A stretch of DNA of 64,000 nucleotides, from contig NZ_FMWD01000010.1 of NCBI RefSeq assembly GCF_900102855.1, positions 18,203 through 82,202 on the forward strand. The letters are read 5' to 3'. Origin of the DNA: Thiohalomonas denitrificans. Its GTDB lineage: Bacteria > Pseudomonadota > Gammaproteobacteria > Thiohalomonadales > Thiohalomonadaceae. The stretch's first letter is position 1; each line of letters opens with the position of its first letter. The notes beneath the pieces are model-generated. The model did not search any database. It saw only the letters and a list, made by a program, of their open reading frames with translations, and was not told the DNA's origin. The translations under genes were made by a program, and so were the position numbers. Positions 44,669-53,197 of the stretch are shown here, one piece after another.

Positions 44669-44870
44669 TACCCCCCCTCACTCCTGTTTTCCCGGGTGTT
44701 ACAGCTCTGAACTGGGCTGCTTTATTGTTATTCGGAAGGAGCTAAGCCCTAACTGTATCTTTTTTTCGCGATCGTCCCCAACTTTCAGTATGGACTGCAA
44801 ATTTAAAAAAAAATGTTACAAATTATTGCAGGTAGTATGATTCCATAAAAAACGAATTGGGGTTGGAGTT

Positions 44871-45250
44871 CTGAGGAATCCTCACGATTGTAATGGTAAC
44901 TAACTGACTGGAAAAGAAAAGAGGGGTGGATATGCACCTCCTGACGTGATCTTCTTGCGGTTGCGAAGCCCAAGAAGACCTGGAAAAAGGAGCCGAAGAT
45001 GCATGCCACCGTTGTCCTTGATACGTGCCTCACCGGCCGGTGTCAAACGATGCATGCCGCTCGTTATGCTGTCCGAAAGGTCGCCGTTGGATCAGCTTTG
45101 GCCCAGCGGTATGTGACTGCGACAGCTCTCGGCCGCGGTATTACCGGGGAAGTGAGAGAGAAGCATTGCATCAAACGAACGGATCGTTTGGCTGGCAATG
45201 AACACCTGCGGCAGCAAGCGCCGGTTGTGTACCAGGAGATGGCTCAATGG
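44871..45250 (+). mobile_element. Left end and 5' part of an IS10-like (IS4 family) element
   Basis: Begins with CTGAGGAATCC, the IS10-type terminus, then a transposase start at 44999 (MHATVVLDTCLTGRCQTM, LGRGITGEVREKHCIKRTDR). Similarity to the copy at 63622 runs to about 45245, after which the reading frame loses the family sequence and ends at 45355. It is a truncated, non-functional copy. The bases just before the end (44855-44870) resemble the GGGGTCAGAGT repeat. Confidence 0.75.
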
Positions 45251-45770
45251 ATTCTGAGCGGGACTGCCCGTCCCGTCTCGCTTTGCTCCCTTCGCTTGGC
45301 AGTAGTACCACCCGTGGATTGCTGTTCGCTCCGTCAGGCGGCAATCACATCCTGACGGCCGGGACTGATTTTTGTCTGGCTGGCCCTGTGCCAGTGTCCG
45401 GGTGGAGACCTCAGGCCCTCCCAAGTTCCTGTGCAACCCTCTTGCCTGTTTGCGCATGTTCCCGCGACTCGGCAGACTTGCCCGTGGCTAACCGATACGC
45501 CACATCAACGCGGCCCCCGCCTGGGTTAAAGCAAAGGCGTCTGCGATGTAAATTGCGAAGTTCAATAGCACTGCTTTCAGGTTCGCTATCTACGCTTCGC
45601 CGTGTGGGTTGCCCCAACCCGACGCAAGACTCGCTTATGGCTGCTGGTTAGGCTCTGCCATGCGGGATTCGCACCCGCTGGGTTGCTAAAGAAGGTTTCC
45701 GCTCATGAAGGCATATCGTCGGCTTCCTCCTTCTACTGCTTGCTTGGCGCAAACCCCGTTTACCCAGGAT
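45250..45770 (-). other. Possible group II intron domain I fragment
   Basis: No coding frame is convincing. Read on the minus strand, the section from about 45700 down has a GCGGG-TGCGAAT-CCCGC hairpin and the phrases GCAGAGCCTAACCAGCAGCC and CACACGGCGAAGCG. I associate these with the 5' structured part of bacterial group II introns, but this is from memory and unverified. No reverse transcriptase is present. It interrupts IS10-like sequence: just beyond it, 45788-45813 encodes AKEKHCIK in the IS strand. Confidence 0.3.
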
Positions 45771-45848
45771 AGGACACGATGCCAAGGAGAAACACTGCAT
45801 CAAGAACCAATGGGCACTCACCCCTTTATTCAGAAGTAAAACGGCACC

Positions 45849-45885
45849 GGAAAGCCCGGGTGGCCTGAACCACTCGGGCTTTTCC
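45849..45885 (-). terminator. Terminator hairpin of the repeat lipoprotein gene
   Basis: GGAAAAGCCCGAGTGG pairs with CCACCCGGGCTTTCC on the minus strand with two mismatches and a 6-base loop. It lies 10 bases past the stop. A TTTT run follows a few bases later. Confidence 0.65.
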
Positions 45886-45893
45886 ACAGTTTC

Positions 45894-47321
45894 CTACAGA
45901 GCAGGGTCTACCGCCTCCTCCGGTAGGTTGATGTCGAAGGCGCCGTTCGTAACATCAAGGCTGTTGTCGTTTTCATCAACAACAGTGCCGCTGAAGGTGC
46001 CCGCCACTTTGTCAGCATCGATGGTGGTAAGGGTTAACGCACAGCTACCATCACCATCTTCAGAGGGCGCGGAATAACCGTTACTGCTGGTATCAGGATT
46101 GAAGCTGAGGATTACCTGTTGGTATTCGGGATCACAACTATTGTGAGTGCCCGCATTCAGGCGCATGGTCAGCCCCCAGGCAAGGCCGGAGTCATTGAAA
46201 TCATCCGCCATGGCCATCACAAATATCAGCTCACCCGGCTCATACTTTACAATCCGCAGGTCGGTGAATTCGTGAGTAGTGCCGTTAACATCACCCCGTA
46301 TAGTGTTTTCGCCTGCCTCAGTACTGATACTTGGCACCGCACTCATGGTCGGGAATGTCGCCACCGCATCCTGTAGCTCCCCGGTACCGTACTCTTTGGC
46401 GAGTTGCGTCATCGCCGTATCCATCAGGCTTGCGAAATACGCGAAGTCTTTGTAAAAGTTGCCTCCATCATTGCCGAAAGTTCCGTCTTCGAGATCGCGA
46501 TGAAGGGTTTCGAGAATGGCCAGGGCCGGATAGGTCTGGGTATCGCCCAGTTGTGCCAGTGCGGCCAGTTTCAGGGCATAGTAGCCCGCCTGGTCATTCT
46601 TCAGGCTGCCTGTCGTCGTGTCACTATTGAACAGTGCCGGCCACGCGAGAATATCATCCAGCTCCGGCGCCAGCGCCTCGCCCAGTGCCCGATTGCTGCG
46701 GGTGATGATGCTGCCGTCATCGATCGGAAAGGTCAGCCTATCCAAGGCTACTGCCGTTGCCAGCGTGGTCAGCGGCGTGAGAGCGACGGTTTCCTTTGGT
46801 GAGTCGCTGAACGCGAACATCACTACTTGTGCAGAGCCGTCATCACGGTCAGACGAAAAGTGGGAGTCAGGGAAGAAGTTGGCGTCAGGGAAGAAGTTGG
46901 CGTCGGGAAACCATTCGGAGCCCGGAAACCAATCGGCGCCAGGAAAATGTTCGGTGCCATGGGCCTCGTCGAAATAGCTACTGCGACTGTCGACTACTAA
47001 CGCATAGAGCACCGGGCCGCCATAGCCGCCCATTTCCAGCGCCTCAACAGTGCGCCCCTGCTCATCAGTAGTTGCTGCATCGATTACCAGACTCTTCTGG
47101 TCACTCAGGCTTTCTCCCCTTTCAAGCTCGTCTGCCCTAAACGCCACTACTGCGGCATTTTCCACCGGTCCCAGGCTGGTGCCGGCTTTCGTGGTATTGG
47201 TACCGTCGACGTCCGTAGTACTGGTATTGTCGTCGCCATCACTTCCCCCGCCTCCACAGGCACCGAGCAAGCCAGTCAGGGACGCCAACAACACCGCACT
47301 AAGCCAGGATGTTCTCAACAT
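45894..47321 (-). CDS. Lipoprotein with hexapeptide repeats, unknown
   Basis: 475 residues from the ATG preceded by AAGGAG. The lipobox LLGAC puts the lipidated Cys near residue 20, followed by a Gly/Asp/Thr-rich linker. An N-terminal domain (about 35-105, NAAVVAFRADELERGES, PVLYALVVDSRS) leads into five tandem hexapeptides (FPGADW, FPGSEW, FPDANF, FPDANF, FPDSHF). A helical middle (VALTPLTTLATAVALDRL, LKLAALAQLGDT) and a C-terminal beta domain follow (FAIN-like FDINLPEE end). The first part resembles carboxypeptidase-regulatory-like surface lipoproteins. Location is probably the outer membrane. No family is assigned. Confidence 0.7.
   Translation of the reverse strand: MLRTSWLSAVLLASLTGLLGACGGGGSDGDDNTSTTDVDGTNTTKAGTSLGPVENAAVVAFRADELERGESLSDQKSLVIDAATTDEQGRTVEALEMGGYGGPVLYALVVDSRSSYFDEAHGTEHFPGADWFPGSEWFPDANFFPDANFFPDSHFSSDRDDGSAQVVMFAFSDSPKETVALTPLTTLATAVALDRLTFPIDDGSIITRSNRALGEALAPELDDILAWPALFNSDTTTGSLKNDQAGYYALKLAALAQLGDTQTYPALAILETLHRDLEDGTFGNDGGNFYKDFAYFASLMDTAMTQLAKEYGTGELQDAVATFPTMSAVPSISTEAGENTIRGDVNGTTHEFTDLRIVKYEPGELIFVMAMADDFNDSGLAWGLTMRLNAGTHNSCDPEYQQVILSFNPDTSSNGYSAPSEDGDGSCALTLTTIDADKVAGTFSGTVVDENDNSLDVTNGAFDINLPEEAVDPAL
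46867..46958 (-). repeat. 18-bp tandem repeats inside the lipoprotein gene
   Basis: About five 18-bp units; GGGAAGAAGTTGGCGTCA occurs twice almost exactly, followed by three more diverged units. They encode the FP(G/D)xx(W/F) hexapeptides. The repeat keeps the frame, so unit number can vary without breaking the gene. Confidence 0.75.
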
Positions 47322-47543
47322 AATCTGCTCCTTGTTATATTTTATTGATCCGCACCCCGATTCAGGCCTCATCGCGCATCTCGAGGTTGAACACTCGTGA
47401 GTCATACTAGGGCAATAAGTCACTTTGTCTCGAACGCAGTGCACTTTCCCTGATCAAAGGATGACGTCAATTGTGCTGGAGAAATTGTATAAATCGGTCA
47501 TTCCGGAAAAAGCGTGCTACACGTCCGGTGTGATGACAGGGGC

Positions 47544-48354
47544 TTACCGGCCACGCAGGTTCATGTAGGTTTTGAGGAAGGCATGGCCGGAGTGGAGGAA
47601 GTCCAGTGGATTGGTACCTATCTTCCGTTGGAAATCGCGGACAAAGTGAGCCTGGTCGCCGGCGTGCTGAGCCAGAGCCGTAGGCTCCCCGGCCCTGCCC
47701 CGTCCAATAGCAAACAACCCGCGTTTGATTTGCACAGATTGGCGAAGTGCTTGGGGCCTGTACCCACGGCTTTCAGAAAATGGCGGTATAACTGTCGGGG
47801 TCCCAGGCCGCAATTCCTCGCCACGTCACCAACACTGATGCAGCCGTGGGCACGCTCAATATCATTCACCGGGTTATCCACCACCGGCGTGGGTTCGGCT
47901 TCTGAATACCCTTTCCAGAAGAAAATCCTGCAAGAGGGTCAACCACAGAGTGTTATCGGTTGCCTTTACCAGCCGTTGCTCCACTTCAGCGGCTGCTGGG
48001 ATTATTTCACGCAATGGAGTGCGGTCCGTGAGCGCACTGCAATCCCAGAGAAAAAGAAAGTGAAAACCGGTGGGAGAAAACTCAATCCCTATGAACCCCA
48101 CCCGACCTGGCATCCTGGACACGAGCATATAATGACGACCTGGCCCCGACAAACAGCCTTGGGGACATCTCCGGATCGGCATCGCCAAACTGCAGGGTCA
48201 TTTCGTCACCGTAGACAAACGTCAGGTATATCGCGCCGGTTGGCGGCAGGGCCATGCAAAAATCGATATCCGACTCACTTCGGGTGTGCAGGCGGCGGTT
48301 CACATAGGGTTGTAACGCTTCCGTCGTGGGTGGTTCTTCATGGTATAACTGCAT
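47544..48354 (-). pseudogene. AraC-family regulator broken by frameshifts
   Basis: Reading leftward: residues MQLYHEEPPTTEALQPYVNR in one frame, FIGIEFSPTGFHFLFLWDCS in a second, ISVGDVARNCGLGPRQLYRHF in a third, and HFVRDFQRKIGTNPLDFL in a fourth. Together they make a full-length (about 270-residue) AraC-type protein with N-terminal ligand domain and both C-terminal HTH helices. At least three frame changes are needed, so it is not translated as one protein. A sequencing artefact is less likely given nearby decay. Confidence 0.75.
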
Positions 48355-48430
48355 GGTTAGTGCGCTATGTCCTTTACCGTTCCGCCAGATTATGGCGGAT
48401 TCTGATCTGACGCCAAATGTTCATGCAGGA

Positions 48431-50440
48431 CTAACCTTGAACGCGCTCCGCCGCCCAGCTGGCGCACGCCATCTGCTCCACGGTGTCCAGTTCTTCATCG
48501 GGCACAGGCAGCTCGCCTTCGGTCACGACCGTATCGTCGTGAAAGATATAGAGCCGCGATGCGAACTCGTCAAACGGCAGTGACGCCTCGCCATAGCGCT
48601 CGCCGTAGCCCTGGGTCGAGACCACCACCCCGTTGCCCCAGTCCTGTCCGCTGTCGTTGTTGGGGTTATAGAAGTAGACCCGCATCACCTCCTCCTGGTC
48701 GAGGGCGACACGGATGATACTGACGGCATGCCACCCGACGAAACGGGCGCTGCTGTCGGTGACGGCGATGCCGGCCGGCTGCGGGTGAATCACCGGCTGA
48801 TTACCGTTGTAGTACGGGTGATAACCGGCATAGAAGCAGTGAACGAAATGGCGGTAGTTCGAAAGCATCCCACTGCCCACGTCCACGGCGATGAGAAACT
48901 CGCGCCCCACCCACCAGCCGTGGAACTCCGGGTTGATCCAGCGATGGGGGTCCTCGTCGCGGCCGGCACAGAGCCGCCCCATCTCGGCGTAGACACGGTC
49001 GAGATGCGGCACCAGGACGATGGAAACCGGGTCGGTATCGAGGGGAACCGACCGGGACAGCCCGGCCAGCAGGGCCGACGACTGAATCGGCTGTCCCTCG
49101 AAGTGCATCAGGATGTTATCGCCGTGGGCTGCCTGGGCGACCAGGTACAGCAGGTAGTCCGGATCGTTATAGGACCACATGGAGATGGCGCGGGCCGCCT
49201 GGCAGGTAGGGTTATTGCCCTGCCCGACGCCGAGCGGCTGTCCGAGCAGCGAGATCACCCCGGCAAGCAGGTGAACACGGGGCTCGAGGGTGTCACCCAG
49301 CGCCGCCCTGAGGCTCGCCTCTGCATTCGGGGAAAGCCGTAGGCCGATCTGCCGCCACAGGGCGGGGGCAATCGGCGACGCATAGAAAATGCCACGTTCG
49401 AGCAGCATCCCCAGGCCGTAAACCGCCTGCGCAGTCTGCGGGTGGATCGCGTCGATAATCAGACGATGGACCAGCTGCTGATAGCTGCGCAGGGCGTCCA
49501 GGCCGGTGGAGCTGAGCCCGAGGGCGTCGGCAATCAGCTGTGCGTGATCGTTCTCCACCAGCCAGTGCAGATAGACGGCGTGATAGTCGGAGACCAGCCC
49601 GGTATCGTGCATGGCGCGGGCGAAGCCGTACGCCTCCTGCTGCAGGGCCTGAAAGTCCATCGCTTCCAGGCGTTCGCGGAATACCGCTACGCCGGGATCA
49701 TCGAGGCAGCCCTGGGTCGGCCCGAACAGCGCACTGACCAACCGATCGGCACCGAGACGCGCCTCGCCAATATCGGCGCCACCCTGGTTCAGCACCAGGG
49801 CGATCTGCGTCACCATCGCCTTGACGTTGCCGACCTGGATCGGACGCTGGGCGAGGATCCGCCAGATCTCCTCGATCAGGCTCCCGAGGATATCTTCGAA
49901 GCCGATATGCTCGAGGAGAAAGCGAAACAGCTCGTCGACGGCGCCGGCCAGCGGCCCGAGGCGGACCCGTTGCGCCTCGTCGGCGGCGCCGAAAACACGG
50001 TTCAGGTTGAGCGCCAGCACCTGGGTGAGGAAGTGGCGCGCCTGCTCCGGCGAAACGGGCGGCTCGATCACCTCTCCCTTGAAGACCGCCAGCAGCCGCA
50101 GTTCACTGAGGCACTCGAGGACAACGGTCCCCTTCTCGCCCTGCTCCAGGGTGCGGCGGACCAACGAAGGCACGAGCGCCGTCGGCTCGACCCAGTCGGT
50201 GCCGGAAAACAGGCCGGCGGCGTCGAACCGGGGCGCCAAACGATAGAGGCGCTCCAACCCACCGGGCTGAACCAGAAGACGCTCCGCCAGTTCGAGCACC
50301 GCACCTTGGTGCCGCATCTTGGCGAAGGGCCTCGACTCCTCCAACCGCTCGAAGGCGTAGAGCAGCTTTTCCTCAAGCAGGGCGCCTCGTTCCATAGGGG
50401 CCGGCAGCTCCTTGTCTGTGTCTATCGTTCGGTTGCTCAA
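48431..50440 (-). CDS. Papain-like protein partnered with ATP-grasp ligase
   Basis: Up to 669 residues; the frame opens with TTG inside the stop of the upstream ligase, and ATG at 50395 (after AAGGAG) is an equally possible start. The first 380 residues are helical and unrecognised (LEEKLLYAFERLEESRPF, ALNLNRVFGAADEAQ). The C-terminal 280 hold QGNNPTCQAARAISMWS, RFVGWHAVSIIRVALD and YFYNPNNDSGQDWGNGV. These are an ordered Cys, His and Asn/Asp with the flanking aromatic pattern of papain-fold peptidases or transglutaminases. Catalysis is inferred. No signal peptide is present. Co-translation with the ligase suggests a shared substrate. Confidence 0.65.
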   Translation of the reverse strand: MSNRTIDTDKELPAPMERGALLEEKLLYAFERLEESRPFAKMRHQGAVLELAERLLVQPGGLERLYRLAPRFDAAGLFSGTDWVEPTALVPSLVRRTLEQGEKGTVVLECLSELRLLAVFKGEVIEPPVSPEQARHFLTQVLALNLNRVFGAADEAQRVRLGPLAGAVDELFRFLLEHIGFEDILGSLIEEIWRILAQRPIQVGNVKAMVTQIALVLNQGGADIGEARLGADRLVSALFGPTQGCLDDPGVAVFRERLEAMDFQALQQEAYGFARAMHDTGLVSDYHAVYLHWLVENDHAQLIADALGLSSTGLDALRSYQQLVHRLIIDAIHPQTAQAVYGLGMLLERGIFYASPIAPALWRQIGLRLSPNAEASLRAALGDTLEPRVHLLAGVISLLGQPLGVGQGNNPTCQAARAISMWSYNDPDYLLYLVAQAAHGDNILMHFEGQPIQSSALLAGLSRSVPLDTDPVSIVLVPHLDRVYAEMGRLCAGRDEDPHRWINPEFHGWWVGREFLIAVDVGSGMLSNYRHFVHCFYAGYHPYYNGNQPVIHPQPAGIAVTDSSARFVGWHAVSIIRVALDQEEVMRVYFYNPNNDSGQDWGNGVVVSTQGYGERYGEASLPFDEFASRLYIFHDDTVVTEGELPVPDEELDTVEQMACASWAAERVQG

Positions 50441-51663
50441 ATATAGAAGTCCAGCTCTTCCTGCGCCTTCAGTAGGTCGCGCATTTTATAGGGGTCGTCC
50501 CCGAAAAAGTAGACCAGGCCCCAGTGGGTGCCGAAAGCGCTGCGCTTGGGCACCTTGTTCTGCATCGGTGACTGCAGCTCGTGAAACTCGAAATAGGGAT
50601 GGTTCGCCGTCTCCTCGGGAATGCGCAGCTCATTGATCACGCGGCGGCGCGGGTAGACGCCGAAACAGCCAGCGTGACCCTTGGCGTCGACCACCTCGCG
50701 TGGGAAGAACGCCTCGATCTCCTCGTCGGTGGTCTTGGGATCGAACATCATCACCATCGCCTGGTAGGCGTTGAAGCCATAGGCCCGCTCGATCAGTTCA
50801 AAGGCGTTGAACCCGGGCGGCCGATAGGCCACCTCGCCGAAGTACATGCGGCCGTCGCTGGTAACGAAGTATTCCGGGTGTATAAAGCCGAAATCGATGT
50901 CGAAGGACTCGATCAGCTTCTCGATCTCCTGCTCCACCTGCGGACGCCACTTCTCCAGGTCCGGCGTCGCTGGCACGAACACCGAGTAGCCGAGGCTCAC
51001 GTATTCGGAGATGTTGAGAAAATGAATCTTGCGGTCTTTGATGAAGGCCTCGACGGCAAACTCCCAGCCGTCCAGGTGGCTCTCCATCAACGCCGGAAAT
51101 TCCTCTTCGGGGATGTTGTCGACGTCGTCCGGCGTCCGAATTACGCGGTGACCGAGGCACCCCGCTTTATCGAACGCCTTTAGGTGAATGGGGTCGTTGG
51201 GGTCACCGTCCAGTTTGAGCAGTGCCTGGTTGACCCGCTTGAGAAAGTGGATCACATCGCCCTTGTCATGCGCCTCCTCGAAAATACCGACACGGATGCC
51301 GCCGAGTTGGGCGCGGCGTTTCATCAGTGCCTTGTCACGAAACAACAGCGCCTGGCCCATCAGGCGCGGGTTTTTCAGCAGCACCGAGTTGATCGCACCC
51401 GCCCACTCGACGGTCTCCTCGTAGAGAGGGATGGCCACATCGACCCCCTCCTCCTTGAGGATCTCGGCGATCTCGAACGAGCGCTCGTTGAGCCGTTCGA
51501 AGTTCCAGGCGATAAACGGTATGTCGTTTTCCTTCGCATACTCCTCGGCCCATTCCGGCGCGACGATCACGTAGCGCCGGTCGAAGCGGTCGATCGCGTC
51601 GATGGCATTCAGGCTCCAGCCGAGAATGGCGACATAGCCCTTATTGGGATTCTTCTCGCTCAT
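50437..51663 (-). CDS. ATP-grasp domain carboxylate-amine ligase
   Basis: 408 residues with AAGGAGGAA before the ATG. A Rossmann-like N-domain (VAILGWSLNAIDAIDRF, DVAIPLYEETVEWAGAI) precedes ATP-grasp features. These include HLKAFDKAGCLGHRVI (lysine strand), MESHLDGWEFAVEAFI (hinge), and the metal-binding end FIHPEYFVTSDGRMYFGEVAYRPPG with acidic and Arg residues in the order of the family. ATP-grasp enzymes join a carboxylate to an amine or thiol using ATP. Substrates here are unknown. It is followed with 4-base overlap by the papain-like gene, a possible ligase-hydrolase pair. Confidence 0.85.
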   Translation of the reverse strand: MSEKNPNKGYVAILGWSLNAIDAIDRFDRRYVIVAPEWAEEYAKENDIPFIAWNFERLNERSFEIAEILKEEGVDVAIPLYEETVEWAGAINSVLLKNPRLMGQALLFRDKALMKRRAQLGGIRVGIFEEAHDKGDVIHFLKRVNQALLKLDGDPNDPIHLKAFDKAGCLGHRVIRTPDDVDNIPEEEFPALMESHLDGWEFAVEAFIKDRKIHFLNISEYVSLGYSVFVPATPDLEKWRPQVEQEIEKLIESFDIDFGFIHPEYFVTSDGRMYFGEVAYRPPGFNAFELIERAYGFNAYQAMVMMFDPKTTDEEIEAFFPREVVDAKGHAGCFGVYPRRRVINELRIPEETANHPYFEFHELQSPMQNKVPKRSAFGTHWGLVYFFGDDPYKMRDLLKAQEELDFYI

Positions 51664-51944
51664 GGTTCCTCCTTCCGATAGACGGCTCTAAGGAACGGCG
51701 CAATAATAAACTCGCCGAAAAGTCAGCCCCCGCCAAACAGCCCTCGCCCGGACCGGTGCAAACGAACGGTATTGCCGATTGACCGGCGCCGCCGCAGGCA
51801 GGGGGGCGCGGCCGATACGGGAGGTATTGATAACACGGTAAGCTATCTTAGATTAGGTGTCGAACGGTTGGACACGCCCGTCATCCGGCGATCACACACG
51901 CACCCACAGGCCGAGAAAGATGCTCGACAAAAGGGTACGTGATT

Positions 51945-52255
51945 TCACGGTATTCGCCTGATATCAGCGCTGAAGGTCTTTAGCCTGTGCCGCTTTGCCG
52001 TGCAGCCAAGCAACGAACAGTGCCAGAGCTTGATAAGCAGCAGTACCGCATGACGCTCAGCCGAGAGTCCTTCTCGCAGCAGACGAGCGTTACCGATGAG
52101 GCGGTCCATGCGCTTGATGCCGTAGCGCTCGTCGACTGTACTGGCTATTCCGCGGCCCAAGCGGGTCACCGTCGCACACTGCGAAGTCAGCGCCAAATCG
52201 ATCGCCACCTTCACCGCAGCGAATCGGGCAGCATGCATGGTTTGACACGGACAGC
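51945..52255 (-). mobile_element. IS10-like transposase remnant
   Basis: Minus-strand frame CQTMHAARFAAVKVAIDLAL ... LGRGIASTVDERYGIKRMDRLIGN, clearly homologous to the N-terminal transposase at 63749. Its own first residues and left terminus are missing, and it ends at 51945 after unrelated residues. The neighbouring gaps (51664-51944 and 52256-52409) show nothing else. Confidence 0.75.
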
Positions 52256-52409
52256 TCCGCGCACTGCCAGGGGGTTGGCGCGTGGAGTTCCGGGTCGATA
52301 GATGCCGGTGGTCGGAGCTGCCTCAGTGCAACCCATGGGGGATTCCACTACACTTTTTGCCGGTGCGTACCCGTTGGATAAAGCGTTTGTGCTCATACAG
52401 GAGAGGAGC

Positions 52410-53150
52410 ATGCGAGTGCTGGTCGTAGGTGGCACCGGTTATATCGGTTCCCACATGGTGAAGCTGCTGGCGGCCGAGGGGATGCGGGTCACCGTGTTCG
52501 ACAATCTCTCCTCCGGGCACCGGGAGGCGGTGGGGGACGCGGAGCTCGTTGAGGGTGACCGCGCTGATCGGACGTCCCTGACCACGCTTTTTCGGCAGCG
52601 GCGGTTCTCGGCCGTGATGCACTTTGCTTCATCGATTCAGGTAGGCGAGTCGATACCGGAGCCCGCCGAGTACTACCGAAACAGCGTCTCGAATATCCTG
52701 AACGTACTCGACGCAATGGTGGCAGCCGGTGTCCGGCACTGCATCTTTTCATCCAGTGCCGCCATCTTCGGCGAGCCCGAACGGGTGCCGATCACGGAAG
52801 AGCATCCCAAGGCGCCGACCAACCCCTATGGGCGGACCAAGTGGTTCGTCGAGCAGATCCTTGAGGACTACGAGCGGGCCTATGGTCTGCAATCGATCTG
52901 CCTGCGCTACTTCAACGCCGCCGGTGCCGACCGGGGAGGTGCGCTGGATGAACGGCATGACCCCGAGACCCATTTGATTCCGCTCGTCCTGCGGGCCGCT
53001 GCCGGTCGCCGTCCGTCGGTGTCTCCTGCGCGCCTGGTCGCCGACTCCACCCGCATTCAGGCGGCGCTCGGCTGGAAACCGCGATACCCGCATCTCAAAT
53101 CGATTGTCCGGCATGCGTGGCAGAGGGAGTCACGGCAAGCGGGGGACTGA
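52410..53150 (+). CDS. galE: UDP-glucose 4-epimerase with internal deletion
   Basis: 246 residues with AGGAGAGGAG before the ATG; GalE is normally about 325-340. The N-terminal NAD domain is intact: GGTGYIGSHM, HFASSIQVGES, SSSAAIFGEP, with Tyr140 and Lys144 in NPYGRTKWF. After LVLRAAAGRRPSV (to about 204) the frame jumps straight to SPARLVADSTRIQAALGW. That removes about 70 residues that normally carry the DGTxxRDYIHVxD and NLG segments. The reading frame is preserved. The substrate domain is probably not functional. It precedes two glycosyltransferases, so it likely came from a polysaccharide cluster. Confidence 0.7.
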   Translation: MRVLVVGGTGYIGSHMVKLLAAEGMRVTVFDNLSSGHREAVGDAELVEGDRADRTSLTTLFRQRRFSAVMHFASSIQVGESIPEPAEYYRNSVSNILNVLDAMVAAGVRHCIFSSSAAIFGEPERVPITEEHPKAPTNPYGRTKWFVEQILEDYERAYGLQSICLRYFNAAGADRGGALDERHDPETHLIPLVLRAAAGRRPSVSPARLVADSTRIQAALGWKPRYPHLKSIVRHAWQRESRQAGD

Positions 53151-53197
53151 GACCCTGCGTCGGCCTACGTTTTTCAATTTTTTCATCGGGAGGCTAC

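Noticed and set aside
45662..45678. tRNA-like T-arm (GCGGG-N7-CCCGC)
   Set aside because: No acceptor, D or anticodon stem can be drawn around it; better explained by a structured intron-like segment.
49442..50446. 334-residue plus-strand frame
   Set aside because: Antisense of the papain-like gene; composition is that of a GC-rich shadow frame and it has no recognisable domain.
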